Below are positions 1-8,850 of a DNA stretch of 64,000 nt, piece by piece (position 1 is the stretch's first letter; every line of letters begins with the position of its first letter). The DNA is from an uncultured Porphyromonadaceae bacterium. Its GTDB lineage: Bacteria; Bacteroidota; Bacteroidia; Bacteroidales; Muribaculaceae. The stretch is taken from the NCBI GenBank assembly GCA_947177185.1, contig CAMWTJ010000001.1, positions 1-64,000 on the forward strand, given 5' to 3'. A program made the position numbers and the translations under genes. A model generated the notes under the pieces. That model ran no database searches and was not told the DNA's origin. It was given only the letters and a program-made list of their open reading frames with translations.

Positions 1-13
1 GTATATTATGATG

Positions 14-21
14 CAAAGTTA
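14..21 (-). promoter_or_regulatory. -7 promoter box facing out of the window
   Basis: On the minus strand this reads TAACTTTG, a match to the Bacteroidota -7 consensus TAnnTTTG. It lies beyond the adk terminator and points to the left edge, so it probably drives a minus-strand gene outside the window. The -33 region was not recognised. Confidence 0.45.
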
Positions 22-45
22 AAGCTAAATCTTATCAATTACAAT

Positions 46-82
46 AAAAACGCTGCAAAACAACAAGAATTGCAGCGTTTTT
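46..82. terminator. Bidirectional terminator after adk
   Basis: A perfect 13-base inverted repeat (46-58 with 70-82) surrounds an 11-base loop. The arms carry A5 on the left and T5 on the right, so each strand ends in a U run. It sits 21 bases past the adk stop codon and should end the hpt-adk transcript. Confidence 0.85.
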
Positions 83-103
83 ACGTATTTTTGGTTAAAA
101 ATA

Positions 104-685
104 TCAATCTTTCCTGTTGTCGAGATGCGTTTTTATATCGGCGAAAATGCGATCCATGTCGCCTGTGCCGTCCACAGGATGATAGCTGCCTTCTTTTTTG
201 TAGAAATCGCGCAACGGCGATGTCTGCTCGTGATACACTTTCAGACGTCGGACTATGGTGTCGAGATTGTCGTCGGCGCGTCCGCTTTCCTGTCCGCGTT
301 TGAGCATACGCTTCACGAGTTCTTCTTCGGGCACCTCGAGGCCCACCACGGCGTGCAGTTCCGTGCCGCGTTCCTCAAGCATTTTGCTGAGGGCCTCGGC
401 CTGCGGGATGGTGCGGGGGAAGCCGTCGAAAATCACTCCGGCGGCGGTCTTTTCGGGGTTTTCGTCGAGCACCGACGCAAGCACACGTATCATGAGCTCG
501 TCGGGTATGAGCTGGCCTTTGGATATGTAGCCGTCGGCTATCTGTCCGAGCTCGGTGCCTCGGGCTATATGGTCGCGCAACACTTCGCCCGTGGAGATAT
601 GGTGCAGGCCATACTCCTTTATAAGGCGCTCGCTTTGTGTGCCCTTTCCGCTGCCGGGGGCACCAAATATCACAATGTTGAGCAT
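104..685 (-). CDS. adk: Adenylate kinase
   Basis: Cytosolic enzyme that interconverts ATP and AMP with two ADP, keeping adenylate pools balanced. The 193-residue protein starts with the P-loop GAPGSGKGT (residues 8-16), followed by the AMP-site region STGEVLR and the FDGFPRT motif. The length matches short-LID bacterial adenylate kinases: the LID segment here is brief and has no zinc-binding cysteines. It lies 6 bases downstream of hpt on the same strand and ends at a strong hairpin, so the two purine genes are very likely one transcript. Confidence 0.97.
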   Translation of the reverse strand: MLNIVIFGAPGSGKGTQSERLIKEYGLHHISTGEVLRDHIARGTELGQIADGYISKGQLIPDELMIRVLASVLDENPEKTAAGVIFDGFPRTIPQAEALSKMLEERGTELHAVVGLEVPEEELVKRMLKRGQESGRADDNLDTIVRRLKVYHEQTSPLRDFYKKEGSYHPVDGTGDMDRIFADIKTHLDNRKD

Positions 686-691
686 TGCAGT

Positions 692-1240
692 TTAAATCTG
701 GTCTTTAAGAACGTAGATATCGTTGAGGTCGCGGGCGCGCTCGTTGAGGTCGAGTCCGAAACCGATAATGAATTTCTTGGGTATGCGGAAGCCTACGTAG
801 TCGGGGTCGACATCGGGCTCCTCGAGCGCTTCGGGCTTGAAAAGCAGCGTGGCCACTTTCACGTCGGCAGCGCCTTTCTCGCGGAGGCCGCGCATCAGGT
901 GGGCTATGGTATGGCCGGTGTCGACGATGTCTTCTATCACTACCACATTGCGGCCCGTCACGTCCTCCTGCAGTCCGATCACCTCTTTGATGGTGCCCGT
1001 TGAACCCATGCCCGCATAGCTTTTGAGGCGTATGAACGTGATCTGAGCGTCAATGCCTTCGGCGGCGCGGAACAGGTCGCTGGCAAAAGGAAACGCCCCG
1101 TTCAGCACACAGATGAACAGGGGCGCTTTTCCGGCGTAGTCGCGCACTATTTCTTTGCCAAGCTCTTTCACTCGGGCATCAATGGAATCTCTGGAGATGT
1201 AGGGAACGAAGGTATGGCCTTCGTATGTCACTTCTTTCAT
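692..1240 (-). CDS. hpt: Hypoxanthine phosphoribosyltransferase
   Basis: Purine salvage enzyme that joins hypoxanthine or guanine to PRPP. The protein (182 residues from this start) contains the PRPP-binding signature VVVIEDIVDTGHT and the C-terminal region KKFIIGFGLDLNERARDL typical of bacterial Hpt. The frame is open further upstream to 1429, but that extension has no family similarity and would cross the -7 promoter box at 1267-1274. The ATG at 1240 gives the usual N-terminus MKEVTYEG and is preferred. It is followed after 6 bases by adk. Confidence 0.95.
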   Translation of the reverse strand: MKEVTYEGHTFVPYISRDSIDARVKELGKEIVRDYAGKAPLFICVLNGAFPFASDLFRAAEGIDAQITFIRLKSYAGMGSTGTIKEVIGLQEDVTGRNVVVIEDIVDTGHTIAHLMRGLREKGAADVKVATLLFKPEALEEPDVDPDYVGFRIPKKFIIGFGLDLNERARDLNDIYVLKDQI

Positions 1241-1266
1241 CCTTGACTTTTTGTAAAAATTTGGCG

Positions 1267-1274
1267 CAAATTTA
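1267..1274 (-). promoter_or_regulatory. -7 promoter box for hpt-adk
   Basis: The minus strand reads TAAATTTG, matching TAnnTTTG, 26 bases upstream of the chosen hpt start. No convincing -33 element was seen. Its position inside the longer open frame supports the shorter hpt start. The rest of the divergent gap (1241-1435) holds no other feature that could be supported. Confidence 0.65.
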
Positions 1275-1435
1275 CTGATTTTTCCTGAAACGTGCGCTAT
1301 GCCGCCGCGTCTTTTTTGTGTCAATTCGGCGACAATTGCTTTTCCGGGCATAAATACGCCCTGCAGCGAACCTTTTGAGCGCCCGGATTGTTGACATATC
1401 ACATCACAACACAAGACTAAAAACATCACAACGTA

Positions 1436-1885
1436 ATGAAAAAACTGTTATTTATTGCCATTGCCGCCGTGATTGCGGTAGGATTCGCAGCCTGCAGCGA
1501 CAATGACGACGACGACCGATTCATCGCATTGTCGCAGTTGCCCGGAAACGCGCAGTCGTTCATATCAGCATATTTCGGCGGTGCCGACGTGTTCAAGGTC
1601 ACAACCGAAAACAAAAGCAGCGGCACGGAATACAAAGTCACCTTCCGCAACGGCTATGAGGTGGAATTCGACGCCACCGGCTCATGGACCGACGTCGACG
1701 CGCCCTCGGGTCGCACCGTGCCCGTAGGCATCGCACCCGCTGCCATACAGAACTATGTCGACACCTATTTCCCCGCCGACGGCATCAACGAGATTTCACG
1801 CGACTACCGAGGCTACGAGGTGGAACTGCTTTCGGGCATCGACCTCACCTTCAACCCCGACGGACAGCTCGTGGAGATAGACTGA
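1436..1885 (+). CDS. PepSY-like domain lipoprotein
   Basis: Small exported lipoprotein of 149 residues. Residues 1-20 form a lipoprotein signal peptide ending in the lipobox GFAAC (Cys20), followed by an acidic stretch. The mature part shows two related repeats (about residues 36-86 and 95-149) with the pattern of the PepSY-like, BLIP-type fold common in Bacteroidales: a helix ending ISAYF/VDTYF, then beta strands ending in DATGSW/NPDGQL. Such proteins are periplasmic or outer-membrane-anchored and their role is generally unknown. It stands alone, divergent from hpt and ended by a hairpin at 1919-1946. No clear promoter was seen upstream. Confidence 0.85.
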   Translation: MKKLLFIAIAAVIAVGFAACSDNDDDDRFIALSQLPGNAQSFISAYFGGADVFKVTTENKSSGTEYKVTFRNGYEVEFDATGSWTDVDAPSGRTVPVGIAPAAIQNYVDTYFPADGINEISRDYRGYEVELLSGIDLTFNPDGQLVEID

Positions 1886-1918
1886 CGACTGCTCCCCCTC
1901 ATATATAATATATAATGT

Positions 1919-1946
1919 GCAGGCGGCCCCATGAAAGGCCGCCTGC
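1919..1946 (+). terminator. Hairpin terminator after the PepSY lipoprotein
   Basis: A perfect 10-base GC-rich stem (1919-1928 with 1937-1946) with an 8-base loop lies 33 bases after the stop codon. There is no strong U run after it, so termination efficiency is uncertain. Confidence 0.6.
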
Positions 1947-2036
1947 CGCTTTGCGGTCCGTACGGCCGCTTGTGGCGCTCGGCGGCGGATTGTGGCAGTT
2001 CGTTGAAATAATGTGCGCATACAGCGCCAAAATGCG

Positions 2037-2044
2037 TATATTTG
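2037..2044 (+). promoter_or_regulatory. -7 promoter box for the histidine kinase operon
   Basis: The sequence TATATTTG matches TAnnTTTG and ends 17 bases before the kinase ATG, predicting a very short leader. No -33 element at the usual distance was found. Confidence 0.6.
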
Positions 2045-2061
2045 CGAAAACATTTCCGAAT

Positions 2062-3168
2062 ATGGACCACAGACGCAGCAAAAAACTCGAAAACGCGGTC
2101 TACGCCGGCCTTTGGATGCTGGTGGCGGCTGCCTATCTGCTCGCCGAGATGCGCGACCGGGCTCAGCTGTCGGGCATGCCACTGCTCGACACCGCCATGC
2201 TCGTGCGCATGGCGCGGGTGATGCTGCCCTTTGTGCTGCTGTTTTTCGTCAACAACAGCCTGCTGATTCCGAGGCTGCTGCTGCGCAACCGCTACAAGGC
2301 CTATTTTCCGGCCGTGGCCATAGCCATAATGGCCGTATGGGCTTTCCAGTACCACATGTTCGCACAAGCCATGGAGGCTGCGCCACGGGGCCACTTCCCC
2401 CGTCCGCCGCACCACGGCGCCTTCATGCGCCCGCTGCTGCCGCTGCCCGTGTTTCTCGACTTTCTTTACGCCCTGCTGCTCGTGGGCGCCAACATAGCCG
2501 TGGCGCTGATATTCAGGCGCTACGACGACCGCCTCGAGCACGAAAGGCTCATGAAAACCAACGCCGAGCACCAGCTGGCCTATCTCAAGGCACAGATCAA
2601 TCCGCATTTCTACATGAATATGCTCAACAATATTCATGGCATGATAGAAATAGACCCGGTCGTTGCGCAGAGCATGGTGATAGACATGTCGCAGCTCATG
2701 CGTTATATGCTCTACGACAGCAGCCGCGAGGCCATACCGCTGGCCGACGAGATTGCGTTTCTGCAAAACTACCTGCGGCTTATGCGCCAGCGCTTTCCGG
2801 CCGACCGCGTGAGCATCACGGCCACCTTTCCCGACGCCAAAGCCGCGGCCGGCATCACCCTCCCGCCGCTGCTCTTTCTGGTGTTTATCGAAAACGCATT
2901 CAAGCACGGTGTCAGCTATCGCAGCGACAGCTTTGTGGCCGTGCGTGTGGCCGTGGCTTCCGGCACCGTGCATTTCAGCTGCATGAACAGCTGCCACAGT
3001 GCCGCCACAGCCGAGCCGGGCAGCCACGGCATCGGACTCAGCAACGTGCGCCGGCGCCTCGAACTCATCTACGGCGCAAAAGCGGCGCTGCACATCGACA
3101 GCACGCCCGAAACATATACTGTCAATCTCACAATTCCGCTCAATGAAACTACGCACTCTGATAATTGA
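2062..3168 (+). CDS. LytS/YpdA-type sensor histidine kinase
   Basis: Inner-membrane sensor kinase of the His_kinase (PF06580) family, 368 residues from the ATG at 2062. Four hydrophobic segments (about residues 12-30, 53-74, 81-100, 127-151) form the sensor region, with a His/Pro-rich loop near 107-125. The phosphoacceptor motif QINPHF places the histidine at residue 182. A Bergerat-type ATPase follows, with N-box FIENAFKHG and G-box HGIGLSNVRRRL. It overlaps the response regulator by 26 bases, so the pair is translationally coupled. An upstream in-frame start at 1915 would run through the promoter and was rejected. The signal sensed is unknown. Confidence 0.93.
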   Translation: MDHRRSKKLENAVYAGLWMLVAAAYLLAEMRDRAQLSGMPLLDTAMLVRMARVMLPFVLLFFVNNSLLIPRLLLRNRYKAYFPAVAIAIMAVWAFQYHMFAQAMEAAPRGHFPRPPHHGAFMRPLLPLPVFLDFLYALLLVGANIAVALIFRRYDDRLEHERLMKTNAEHQLAYLKAQINPHFYMNMLNNIHGMIEIDPVVAQSMVIDMSQLMRYMLYDSSREAIPLADEIAFLQNYLRLMRQRFPADRVSITATFPDAKAAAGITLPPLLFLVFIENAFKHGVSYRSDSFVAVRVAVASGTVHFSCMNSCHSAATAEPGSHGIGLSNVRRRLELIYGAKAALHIDSTPETYTVNLTIPLNETTHSDN

Positions 3169-3871
3169 CGACGAGCCTATAGCGCTCGAAAAACTGCGCG
3201 GCTACGTCGAGAAGACACCCTTCCTGGAGCTGGTGGCGGCTTGCCCCGGCGGCCTCGACGCGCTCGCGGTGCTGGCACACACGCCGGCCGACCTGGTGTT
3301 CACCGACATCAGCATGCCCGACCTCGACGGCATGGAGTTCGTGCGCTCGCTGCCCGAGCCGCCCATGGTGGTGTTCACCACGGCACATGCGGGCTACGCC
3401 GTCGACAGCTATCGCCTGTCGGCCGTAGACTATCTGCTCAAGCCCTACGGCTATGCCGACTTCCACCGCGCCGCCTCAAAGGCGCTCGAGCTGGCCATGA
3501 AGCGCGAGGCGGCAGCGCCGGCGCCCGATGCGACGGCCTCGCTGTTCGTGAAGACCGACAGCCGATACTTGCGCGTCGACCTCGCCGACATACGCTACAT
3601 AAAAGGCTACGGCGAATACCTGCAGATATACATCGCCGGAGCCGCATCGCCGCTGCTCACGCTCAGCTCTTTCGCAGCCGTGCGCGAGCGCCTCGGCGAC
3701 TCATTCCTGCAGGTACACCGCTCCTACATCGTCAACATGAACCACGTGCGCCACATAGAGCGCGCACGCATATTCATGGATGCCGACACCGTAATCCCGG
3801 TGGGCGACAGCTACAAGACTTCATTTCAGAATTATCTCTCTTCTCATGCAATAGGAAAATCGGCCAGATAG
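3143..3871 (+). CDS. LytTR-family response regulator
   Basis: Cytosolic transcription regulator of 242 residues, partner of the overlapping kinase. The receiver domain (residues 1-120) has the acidic pair DDEP, the phosphoacceptor Asp55 in FTDISMPD, and the conserved Lys in DYLLKPYG. The C-terminal half (about 140-242) is a LytTR DNA-binding domain, with typical segments RYIKGYGEYLQIY and VHRSYIVNMNHV. LytTR regulators in Bacteroidota often control neighbouring transport or envelope genes. Here a TolC-MacA-MacB type exporter follows directly, but behind its own terminator and promoter, so any regulatory link is an inference. Confidence 0.94.
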   Translation: MKLRTLIIDDEPIALEKLRGYVEKTPFLELVAACPGGLDALAVLAHTPADLVFTDISMPDLDGMEFVRSLPEPPMVVFTTAHAGYAVDSYRLSAVDYLLKPYGYADFHRAASKALELAMKREAAAPAPDATASLFVKTDSRYLRVDLADIRYIKGYGEYLQIYIAGAASPLLTLSSFAAVRERLGDSFLQVHRSYIVNMNHVRHIERARIFMDADTVIPVGDSYKTSFQNYLSSHAIGKSAR

Positions 3872-3900
3872 AAGCCGACAAATTGGTTTGGTTGAACAAC

Positions 3901-3943
3901 GGGGACGATTGGTTGAAATTAATTCGGCAGTCGTCCCCTTTTT
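3901..3943 (+). terminator. Terminator after the two-component system
   Basis: An 8-base perfect stem (3901-3908 with 3931-3938) with a 22-base loop is followed by a run of five T. It separates the regulator genes from the exporter operon and abuts the next promoter box. Confidence 0.75.
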
Positions 3944-3945
3944 CG

Positions 3946-3953
3946 TAGTTTTG
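3946..3953 (+). promoter_or_regulatory. -7 promoter box for the exporter operon
   Basis: TAGTTTTG matches TAnnTTTG, directly after the terminator U run and 16 bases before the TolC-like ATG. A TTG lies about 30 bases upstream, which is too far for a normal -33 box. Confidence 0.6.
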
Positions 3954-3969
3954 CGGCAAATCACAGACT

Positions 3970-5259
3970 ATGAAGATTCACTACCTGATAGCACTGCTCG
4001 CCATGCCCGCCGCCACAGCCGCGCAGACATGGACCTACGACGATTGTGTGGCCTACGCGCGACTGCACAATATCTCGCTGCAGAAAGCGAGGCTTACGGA
4101 ACAGACCGCGGCCGTCGACCTCGAAGAGGCGCAGGCCCAATGGCACCCGACGCTGGATTTCGCCACATCGCACACCTACGCCAACTATCCCTGGACGTCC
4201 GGCAACAAAAACTCATACCAGAGCACCTACGGCCTGAACGCATCCTGGACCGTGTGGAACGGCGGAGTGCGCGAAAACACCATACGCCGCAACCGCCTGC
4301 AGACCCAAATCGACTCTCTGGCCACAGGGCAGACCATGCGCACGCTCGAAACCGATCTGCTGCAGGTGTATCTCAACATACTCTACGCACGCGAAAGCAT
4401 AGGAGTGTGCGAGGAGGCCGCCGCCCTCAGCGCAGCGCAGGCCGAGCGGGGCAAGGCGCTCATGCAGGCCGGAAGGCTCTCGCGCGTGGACTACGCACGC
4501 CTCGACGCCCAAAGCCGCCAGGACGAGTATGCACTGGTCAGCGCACGCGGCACCTACGACACGCGCCGCATGGAGCTCAAGCAGCTGCTCGAACTCGGCA
4601 TCGACGCTGACATCACACCAGCACCCGTTGACTGGGACTCGGCGCAAGTGCTCGCACAGCTGCCGCCTATGGACGAAAGCTACACCATGGCCCTCGCAGC
4701 CGATCTCAGCCTGCAGGGCCTCGACGTCGCGCGCTCCGCCGCCGCTATCGACGAGCGCATAGCGCGTGCGGGACGTTATCCCAAAATAGCCCTTACGGCG
4801 GGCGTCGGCACAGGCTACTACGCGCCCGGGGCTTCGTTCGGCACGGCCATGAAGCAAGGCTTCGGCGAGTCTGTGGGCCTGACTCTGTCCATACCCATAC
4901 TCGACGGCAAGAAAACGCGTTCGGCTGTGGCGCGAGCACGCGTGCAGCAGCTCGACGCCGACCTCGACATAGACAAACGACGCAACGACGTGGCACGCGA
5001 AATCGAAAACTGGTACATCGACACGCGGGCATCGCAGGCGCGCTACGCCGCCGCCGAGCGCGCGCTGCAGGCCGCCGAACTCAGCCGCAGCCTCACCGAC
5101 GAGCAGTTCGCGCTGGGCTACGTCAACACCGTGGAGCTCATGAGCGCCCACAACGACTATGTGGAGGCGCGCCACTCGCTGCTCCAGGCCAAATACATGG
5201 CCATGCTGGGCCACAAAATGATTGAATATTACAGAAACGCAAGCGTAAATATCCCATGA
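3970..5259 (+). CDS. TolC-family outer-membrane efflux protein
   Basis: Outer-membrane channel of a tripartite exporter, 429 residues. Residues 1-18 form a cleavable signal peptide ending near AAQT. The mature protein is two repeats of the OEP domain, rich in long amphipathic helices, with the conserved repeat starts YDDCVAYARLHN and SLTDEQFALGYVNTVEL. It is first in a four-gene run: its stop overlaps the start of the MacA-like adaptor by four bases, and the MacB-like ATPase and permease follow. This order defines a complete MacAB-TolC type system in which substrate is taken from the periplasm or inner membrane. The substrate is unknown. Confidence 0.94.
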   Translation: MKIHYLIALLAMPAATAAQTWTYDDCVAYARLHNISLQKARLTEQTAAVDLEEAQAQWHPTLDFATSHTYANYPWTSGNKNSYQSTYGLNASWTVWNGGVRENTIRRNRLQTQIDSLATGQTMRTLETDLLQVYLNILYARESIGVCEEAAALSAAQAERGKALMQAGRLSRVDYARLDAQSRQDEYALVSARGTYDTRRMELKQLLELGIDADITPAPVDWDSAQVLAQLPPMDESYTMALAADLSLQGLDVARSAAAIDERIARAGRYPKIALTAGVGTGYYAPGASFGTAMKQGFGESVGLTLSIPILDGKKTRSAVARARVQQLDADLDIDKRRNDVAREIENWYIDTRASQARYAAAERALQAAELSRSLTDEQFALGYVNTVELMSAHNDYVEARHSLLQAKYMAMLGHKMIEYYRNASVNIP

Positions 5260-6428
5260 ATATGAACATCAGCAGACTTATGGCGGCTGCGACGCTCGCC
5301 GCCGCACTCGCCGGATGCGGCGAAAAGCCGCGCGCGACACTCGAAACGGCCGTGGCCGCGAAAGGCGAACTGACCGAAACCGTCACCGCCACCGGCACCG
5401 TCGAATCCGTCACGCAGGTGGATGTGGGCACACAGGTCACGGGCATCATCGACAAGCTGTATGCCGACTTCAACACCGTCGTGTCCAAAGGGCAGCTCAT
5501 CGCCGAGATAGAAAAGACCATGCTCGAGAGCGACCTGCGCAGCGCCGAGGCCAACGTGGAGTCGGCAAGACTCACCTACGAGTACAATCTGACCAACTAC
5601 AACCGCGACAAAGCGCTGCACGACAAGCAGCTCATCAGCGACTACGAGTTCCAGACCTCGCACAAGGACCTGCTCGTTTCGCGCACGGCATACGACAAGG
5701 CCAAGGCCGACCGCGTGCGCGCGGCCAAGAATCTCAACTATGCCGAGATATACTCGCCCATCGACGGCATCGTGATTTCGCGCGACGTGGAAGTCGGACA
5801 GACCGTCGTGTCGAACATGAACGTGGCCAACCTCTACACCATAGCCGACCTCGACAACATGCAGGTGATAGGCAACGTCGACGAAGCCGACATAGGCCGC
5901 GTGAAAGTGGGCCAGGAGGTCACATTCTCCGTCGACGCATACGCCGACGAGCTTTTCCACGGCAAGGTGACGCAGGTGAGGCTCAACCCCACCACCGAAA
6001 GCAACGTGGTCACCTACGAGGTGGTGGTGGCGGCCGCCAACCCCGACCATAAGCTCATACCCGGCCTGACGGCCAATCTCACCATATACGTGCTGCGCGA
6101 GCAAGACGTGTTGCTGCTCCCGGCCAAAGCGTTCACGTTCGAGCCGGAGCACCACCACGACGACGAGAACCTCCCGCAGCCCGCCGGCGAAGAACCCGCC
6201 GCGGAGCCCGGACGCAAGTGCGTGTGGGTGGTCGACGGCATGCGGCTCGTGCCCGTGCTTGTGGAAACGGGCCAGAGCAACGGTATCAGCACTCAGATCA
6301 CAGGCGGCCTGGCCGAAGGCGCCGTGGTGGCCCTCGACTATAGCGAAAGCGCGGGCGCTCCCGCAGGCGCCGATGCCGAGCGCAGCCCGTTTGCCCCGCA
6401 GCCTCCGGGCCGTAACAAGAAAAAATGA
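5256..6428 (+). CDS. macA: MacA-like periplasmic adaptor (HlyD/RND MFP family)
   Basis: Periplasmic adaptor joining the MacB permease to the TolC channel, 390 residues. The signal peptide ends in LAGC (Cys21), so it is probably a lipoprotein. It contains the barrel-sandwich motif VDVGTQVTGIIDKLY, a helical hairpin (about residues 85-150), the second lipoyl half ending in GQTVVSNMNVA, and a C-terminal membrane-proximal domain. An insertion rich in His, Asp, Glu and Pro (about 285-312) is unlike E. coli MacA and could bind metal. Start and the preceding stop overlap as ATGA. The name macA rests on gene order and domain type. Confidence 0.92.
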   Translation: MNMNISRLMAAATLAAALAGCGEKPRATLETAVAAKGELTETVTATGTVESVTQVDVGTQVTGIIDKLYADFNTVVSKGQLIAEIEKTMLESDLRSAEANVESARLTYEYNLTNYNRDKALHDKQLISDYEFQTSHKDLLVSRTAYDKAKADRVRAAKNLNYAEIYSPIDGIVISRDVEVGQTVVSNMNVANLYTIADLDNMQVIGNVDEADIGRVKVGQEVTFSVDAYADELFHGKVTQVRLNPTTESNVVTYEVVVAAANPDHKLIPGLTANLTIYVLREQDVLLLPAKAFTFEPEHHHDDENLPQPAGEEPAAEPGRKCVWVVDGMRLVPVLVETGQSNGISTQITGGLAEGAVVALDYSESAGAPAGADAERSPFAPQPPGRNKKK

Positions 6429-6435
6429 TGCAGCC

Positions 6436-7185
6436 ATGAGCCTCAGCAACGAAATAATACGCGTAGAGAATCTGCGCCGTGAGTTCACCGTGGGCGGCGA
6501 GCGCGTGAAGGCGCTGCGCGGAGTGTCGTTCGCCATTCGCCGCGGCGAGTTTGTCACCATTATGGGCACAAGCGGCTCCGGCAAGTCGACGCTGCTCAAC
6601 ATACTCGGCTGCCTCGACACACCCACCTCGGGCGAATATGTGCTCGACGGCGTGGCCGTGCAGTCCATGAGCAAAAACAGCCGTGCCGTCACGCGCAACC
6701 GTAAGATAGGATTCGTGTTTCAGAACTACAATCTGCTGCCCAAGACCACGGCCGTGGAAAACGTGGAGCTGCCGCTGCTCTACAATTCGGCCGTGAGCGC
6801 CCGCGAACGCCGCGAGCGCGCCATCGCCGCCCTGAAAGCCGTAGGACTCGCCGACCGGCTCGACCATAAGAGCAATCAGATGTCCGGCGGCCAGCAGCAG
6901 AGGGTGGCAATAGCCCGCGCGCTGGTCAACGACCCCGCGGTAATACTCGCCGACGAGGCTACCGGCAATCTCGACACACGCACATCGTTCGGCATACTCA
7001 CTCTGTTTCAGGAACTGCACCGGCGGGGGCGCACCATCATATTTGTGACACACAACCCCGAACTGGCCGACTACTCGTCGCGAAACATCACGCTGCGCGA
7101 CGGGCGCATCGTGGCCGATACCACCAATCCCGCGCCGGCATCGGCTCGCGAGGCCCTCGACCTATTGCCCACCGACAACGACTGA
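6436..7185 (+). CDS. ABC transporter ATPase of the MacB type
   Basis: Cytosolic ATPase of the exporter, 249 residues. It has Walker [10 protein letters not shown] (44-52), a Q-loop VFQNYNLLP, the signature [15 protein letters not shown], Walker [13 protein letters not shown] and the switch His in FVTHNPE. This is the MacB/LolD subfamily, which moves substrates on the periplasmic side rather than through the membrane. In E. coli the ATPase and permease are fused in MacB; here they are two genes separated by one base. The ATG at 6436 removes a spurious N-terminal extension read from the adaptor gene. Confidence 0.94.
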   Translation: MSLSNEIIRVENLRREFTVGGERVKALRGVSFAIRRGEFVTIMGTSGSGKSTLLNILGCLDTPTSGEYVLDGVAVQSMSKNSRAVTRNRKIGFVFQNYNLLPKTTAVENVELPLLYNSAVSARERRERAIAALKAVGLADRLDHKSNQMSGGQQQRVAIARALVNDPAVILADEATGNLDTRTSFGILTLFQELHRRGRTIIFVTHNPELADYSSRNITLRDGRIVADTTNPAPASAREALDLLPTDND

Positions 7186-7186
7186 C

Positions 7187-8404
7187 ATGAACATAGCTAA
7201 TCTACTGAAAATAGCGCTCAAAGCGCTCGCCAACAACAAGCTGCGCTGCTTCCTTACCATGCTTGGCATCATAATAGGCGTAGCCTCCGTCATTACGATG
7301 CTCGCCATAGGCCAGGGCTCTAAAAACAGCATACGCGAGCAGATATCCGAGATGGGTTCCAACATGATAATGATACATCCCGGCAACATGCAGCGCGGCG
7401 GAGTGCGGCAGAGCGCCGACGACATGCAGACTCTCACCGTGGCCGACTACGAGGCGCTGCGCACGCTCGACGATGTGGCTGCCATCTCTCCCTCGGTCAA
7501 TTCCGGCGGACAGTTCGTCAACGGCAACAACAACTATCCGTCGACCATCTACGGCATCACGCCCGACTATCTCGACATACGCAAGCTGCGAGTCAAGGAC
7601 GGAGCCATGTTTTCCGACCACGACATCCACACGGCCGCCAAAGTGTGCGTGCTCGGCAAGACCGTAGTCGACAATCTCTTTCCCGGAGGCGAGGACCCCG
7701 TGGGAAGGGTGGTGCGCTTCGGGCGCATACCACTGACGGTCGTTGGCGTGCTCGAGCCAAAAGGCACCAACTCCATGGGCATGGACCAGGACGACGTGGT
7801 GCTGGCGCCGTACACCACCGTTATGAAACGCATACTCGCCATCGACTACATACAGGGCATTTTCGCCAGCGCTGCCGACGAAAACACTACCGACCGCACC
7901 ATCGAGGCCGTGAGCGACGTGCTGCGCACCCGCCACCGTATCAAGGACGGCGCCGACGACGATTTCGACATACGCTCGCAGCAGGAACTCAGCGAAATGA
8001 TGAACTCCACCAGCGACATGATGACCGTGCTCCTGGCCTGCATAGCGGGCATATCGCTGCTCGTGGGCGGCATCGGCATCATGAACATCATGTACGTGTC
8101 CGTGACGGAGCGCACGCGCGAGATTGGCCTGCGCATGAGCATAGGCGCGCGAGGAGCGGACATCCTGGCGCAGTTTCTGATAGAAGCCGTTATTATAAGC
8201 GTGAGCGGCGGCATCATAGGCATTGTCACAGGCGTGGTGGCCACGGTCCTGGTCAACGTCGTGGCGCACTGGCCGGTCTACATACGCCTTTACAGCGTGG
8301 TGCTGTCGTTTGCCGTGTGCACGGCCACCGGCGTGTTTTTCGGATGGTATCCGGCCCGCAAGGCCGCAGGCCTCGACCCCATAGAGGCCATACGCTATGA
8401 GTGA
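7187..8404 (+). CDS. MacB-type ABC transporter permease
   Basis: Inner-membrane permease of the exporter, 405 residues. The N-terminus has the conserved NLLKIALKALANNKLRCFLTM run-in and first membrane helix. A large periplasmic MacB-PCD domain (about residues 50-265) follows, then three C-terminal helices with the FtsX motif TERTREIGLRMSIGAR. It ends in DPIEAIRYE, the usual MacB C-terminus. It begins one base after the ATPase stop. Its last 10 bases overlap the 3' end of the convergent umuD-like gene. Confidence 0.94.
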   Translation: MNIANLLKIALKALANNKLRCFLTMLGIIIGVASVITMLAIGQGSKNSIREQISEMGSNMIMIHPGNMQRGGVRQSADDMQTLTVADYEALRTLDDVAAISPSVNSGGQFVNGNNNYPSTIYGITPDYLDIRKLRVKDGAMFSDHDIHTAAKVCVLGKTVVDNLFPGGEDPVGRVVRFGRIPLTVVGVLEPKGTNSMGMDQDDVVLAPYTTVMKRILAIDYIQGIFASAADENTTDRTIEAVSDVLRTRHRIKDGADDDFDIRSQQELSEMMNSTSDMMTVLLACIAGISLLVGGIGIMNIMYVSVTERTREIGLRMSIGARGADILAQFLIEAVIISVSGGIIGIVTGVVATVLVNVVAHWPVYIRLYSVVLSFAVCTATGVFFGWYPARKAAGLDPIEAIRYE

Positions 8405-8844
8405 CGGCGGTGGTTCTTGATGGTGTGGGTGACCACTCCCCACACCTCGAACTGCTGCCCGGGCGTGACGAGTATGGGGTCAAAAGCCTCGTTGCTCGGT
8501 ATGAGCCATACCACCCCCGGCTCGAAGCGCACGCGCTTCAGGGTAAACTCACCGTCGATGCAGCACACGCACAGGTCGCCGTTGCGGGGCTCGAGCGAGC
8601 GGTCCACCACTATCAGGTCGCCGTCGTTTATGCCCTCGCCGCTCATTGACTCACCGTGCACGCGCGCATAGAACGTGGCCGACGGATGCCGCACCAGCTC
8701 GCGGTTGAGGTCGAAACTGTCCGGCAGATAGTCCGACGCGGGCGACGGAAATCCGGCCTGCACGCCGCTTTCTGCCAGCGGCAGCGGCATGTCGGTGGAG
8801 GTGTCGGGCACTATGATGTGCAGATGCGTGTCGTCGGAGTTCAT
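8395..8844 (-). CDS. umuD: UmuD/LexA-type S24 self-cleaving protease
   Basis: Peptidase S24 protein of 149 residues, matching the length of UmuD, which is cleaved during the SOS response and then partners DNA polymerase V. Visible features are a likely cleavage bond Ala30-Gly31 in QAGFPSP, the catalytic serine in GESMSG (Ser66) and the catalytic lysine in FTLKRV (Lys103). There is no LexA-like helix-turn-helix. It lies 6 bases downstream of a glycosyltransferase gene on the same strand. No umuC (Y-family polymerase) is next to it, which is unusual since umuDC normally form an operon. No SOS operator was identified. Confidence 0.88.
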   Translation of the reverse strand: MNSDDTHLHIIVPDTSTDMPLPLAESGVQAGFPSPASDYLPDSFDLNRELVRHPSATFYARVHGESMSGEGINDGDLIVVDRSLEPRNGDLCVCCIDGEFTLKRVRFEPGVVWLIPSNEAFDPILVTPGQQFEVWGVVTHTIKNHRRHS

Positions 8845-8850
8845 GCGCGC

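Noticed and set aside
692-1429. Longer hpt reading frame starting at 1429
   Set aside because: The extra 63 codons lack family similarity and contain the -7 promoter box; the ATG at 1240 fits the family.
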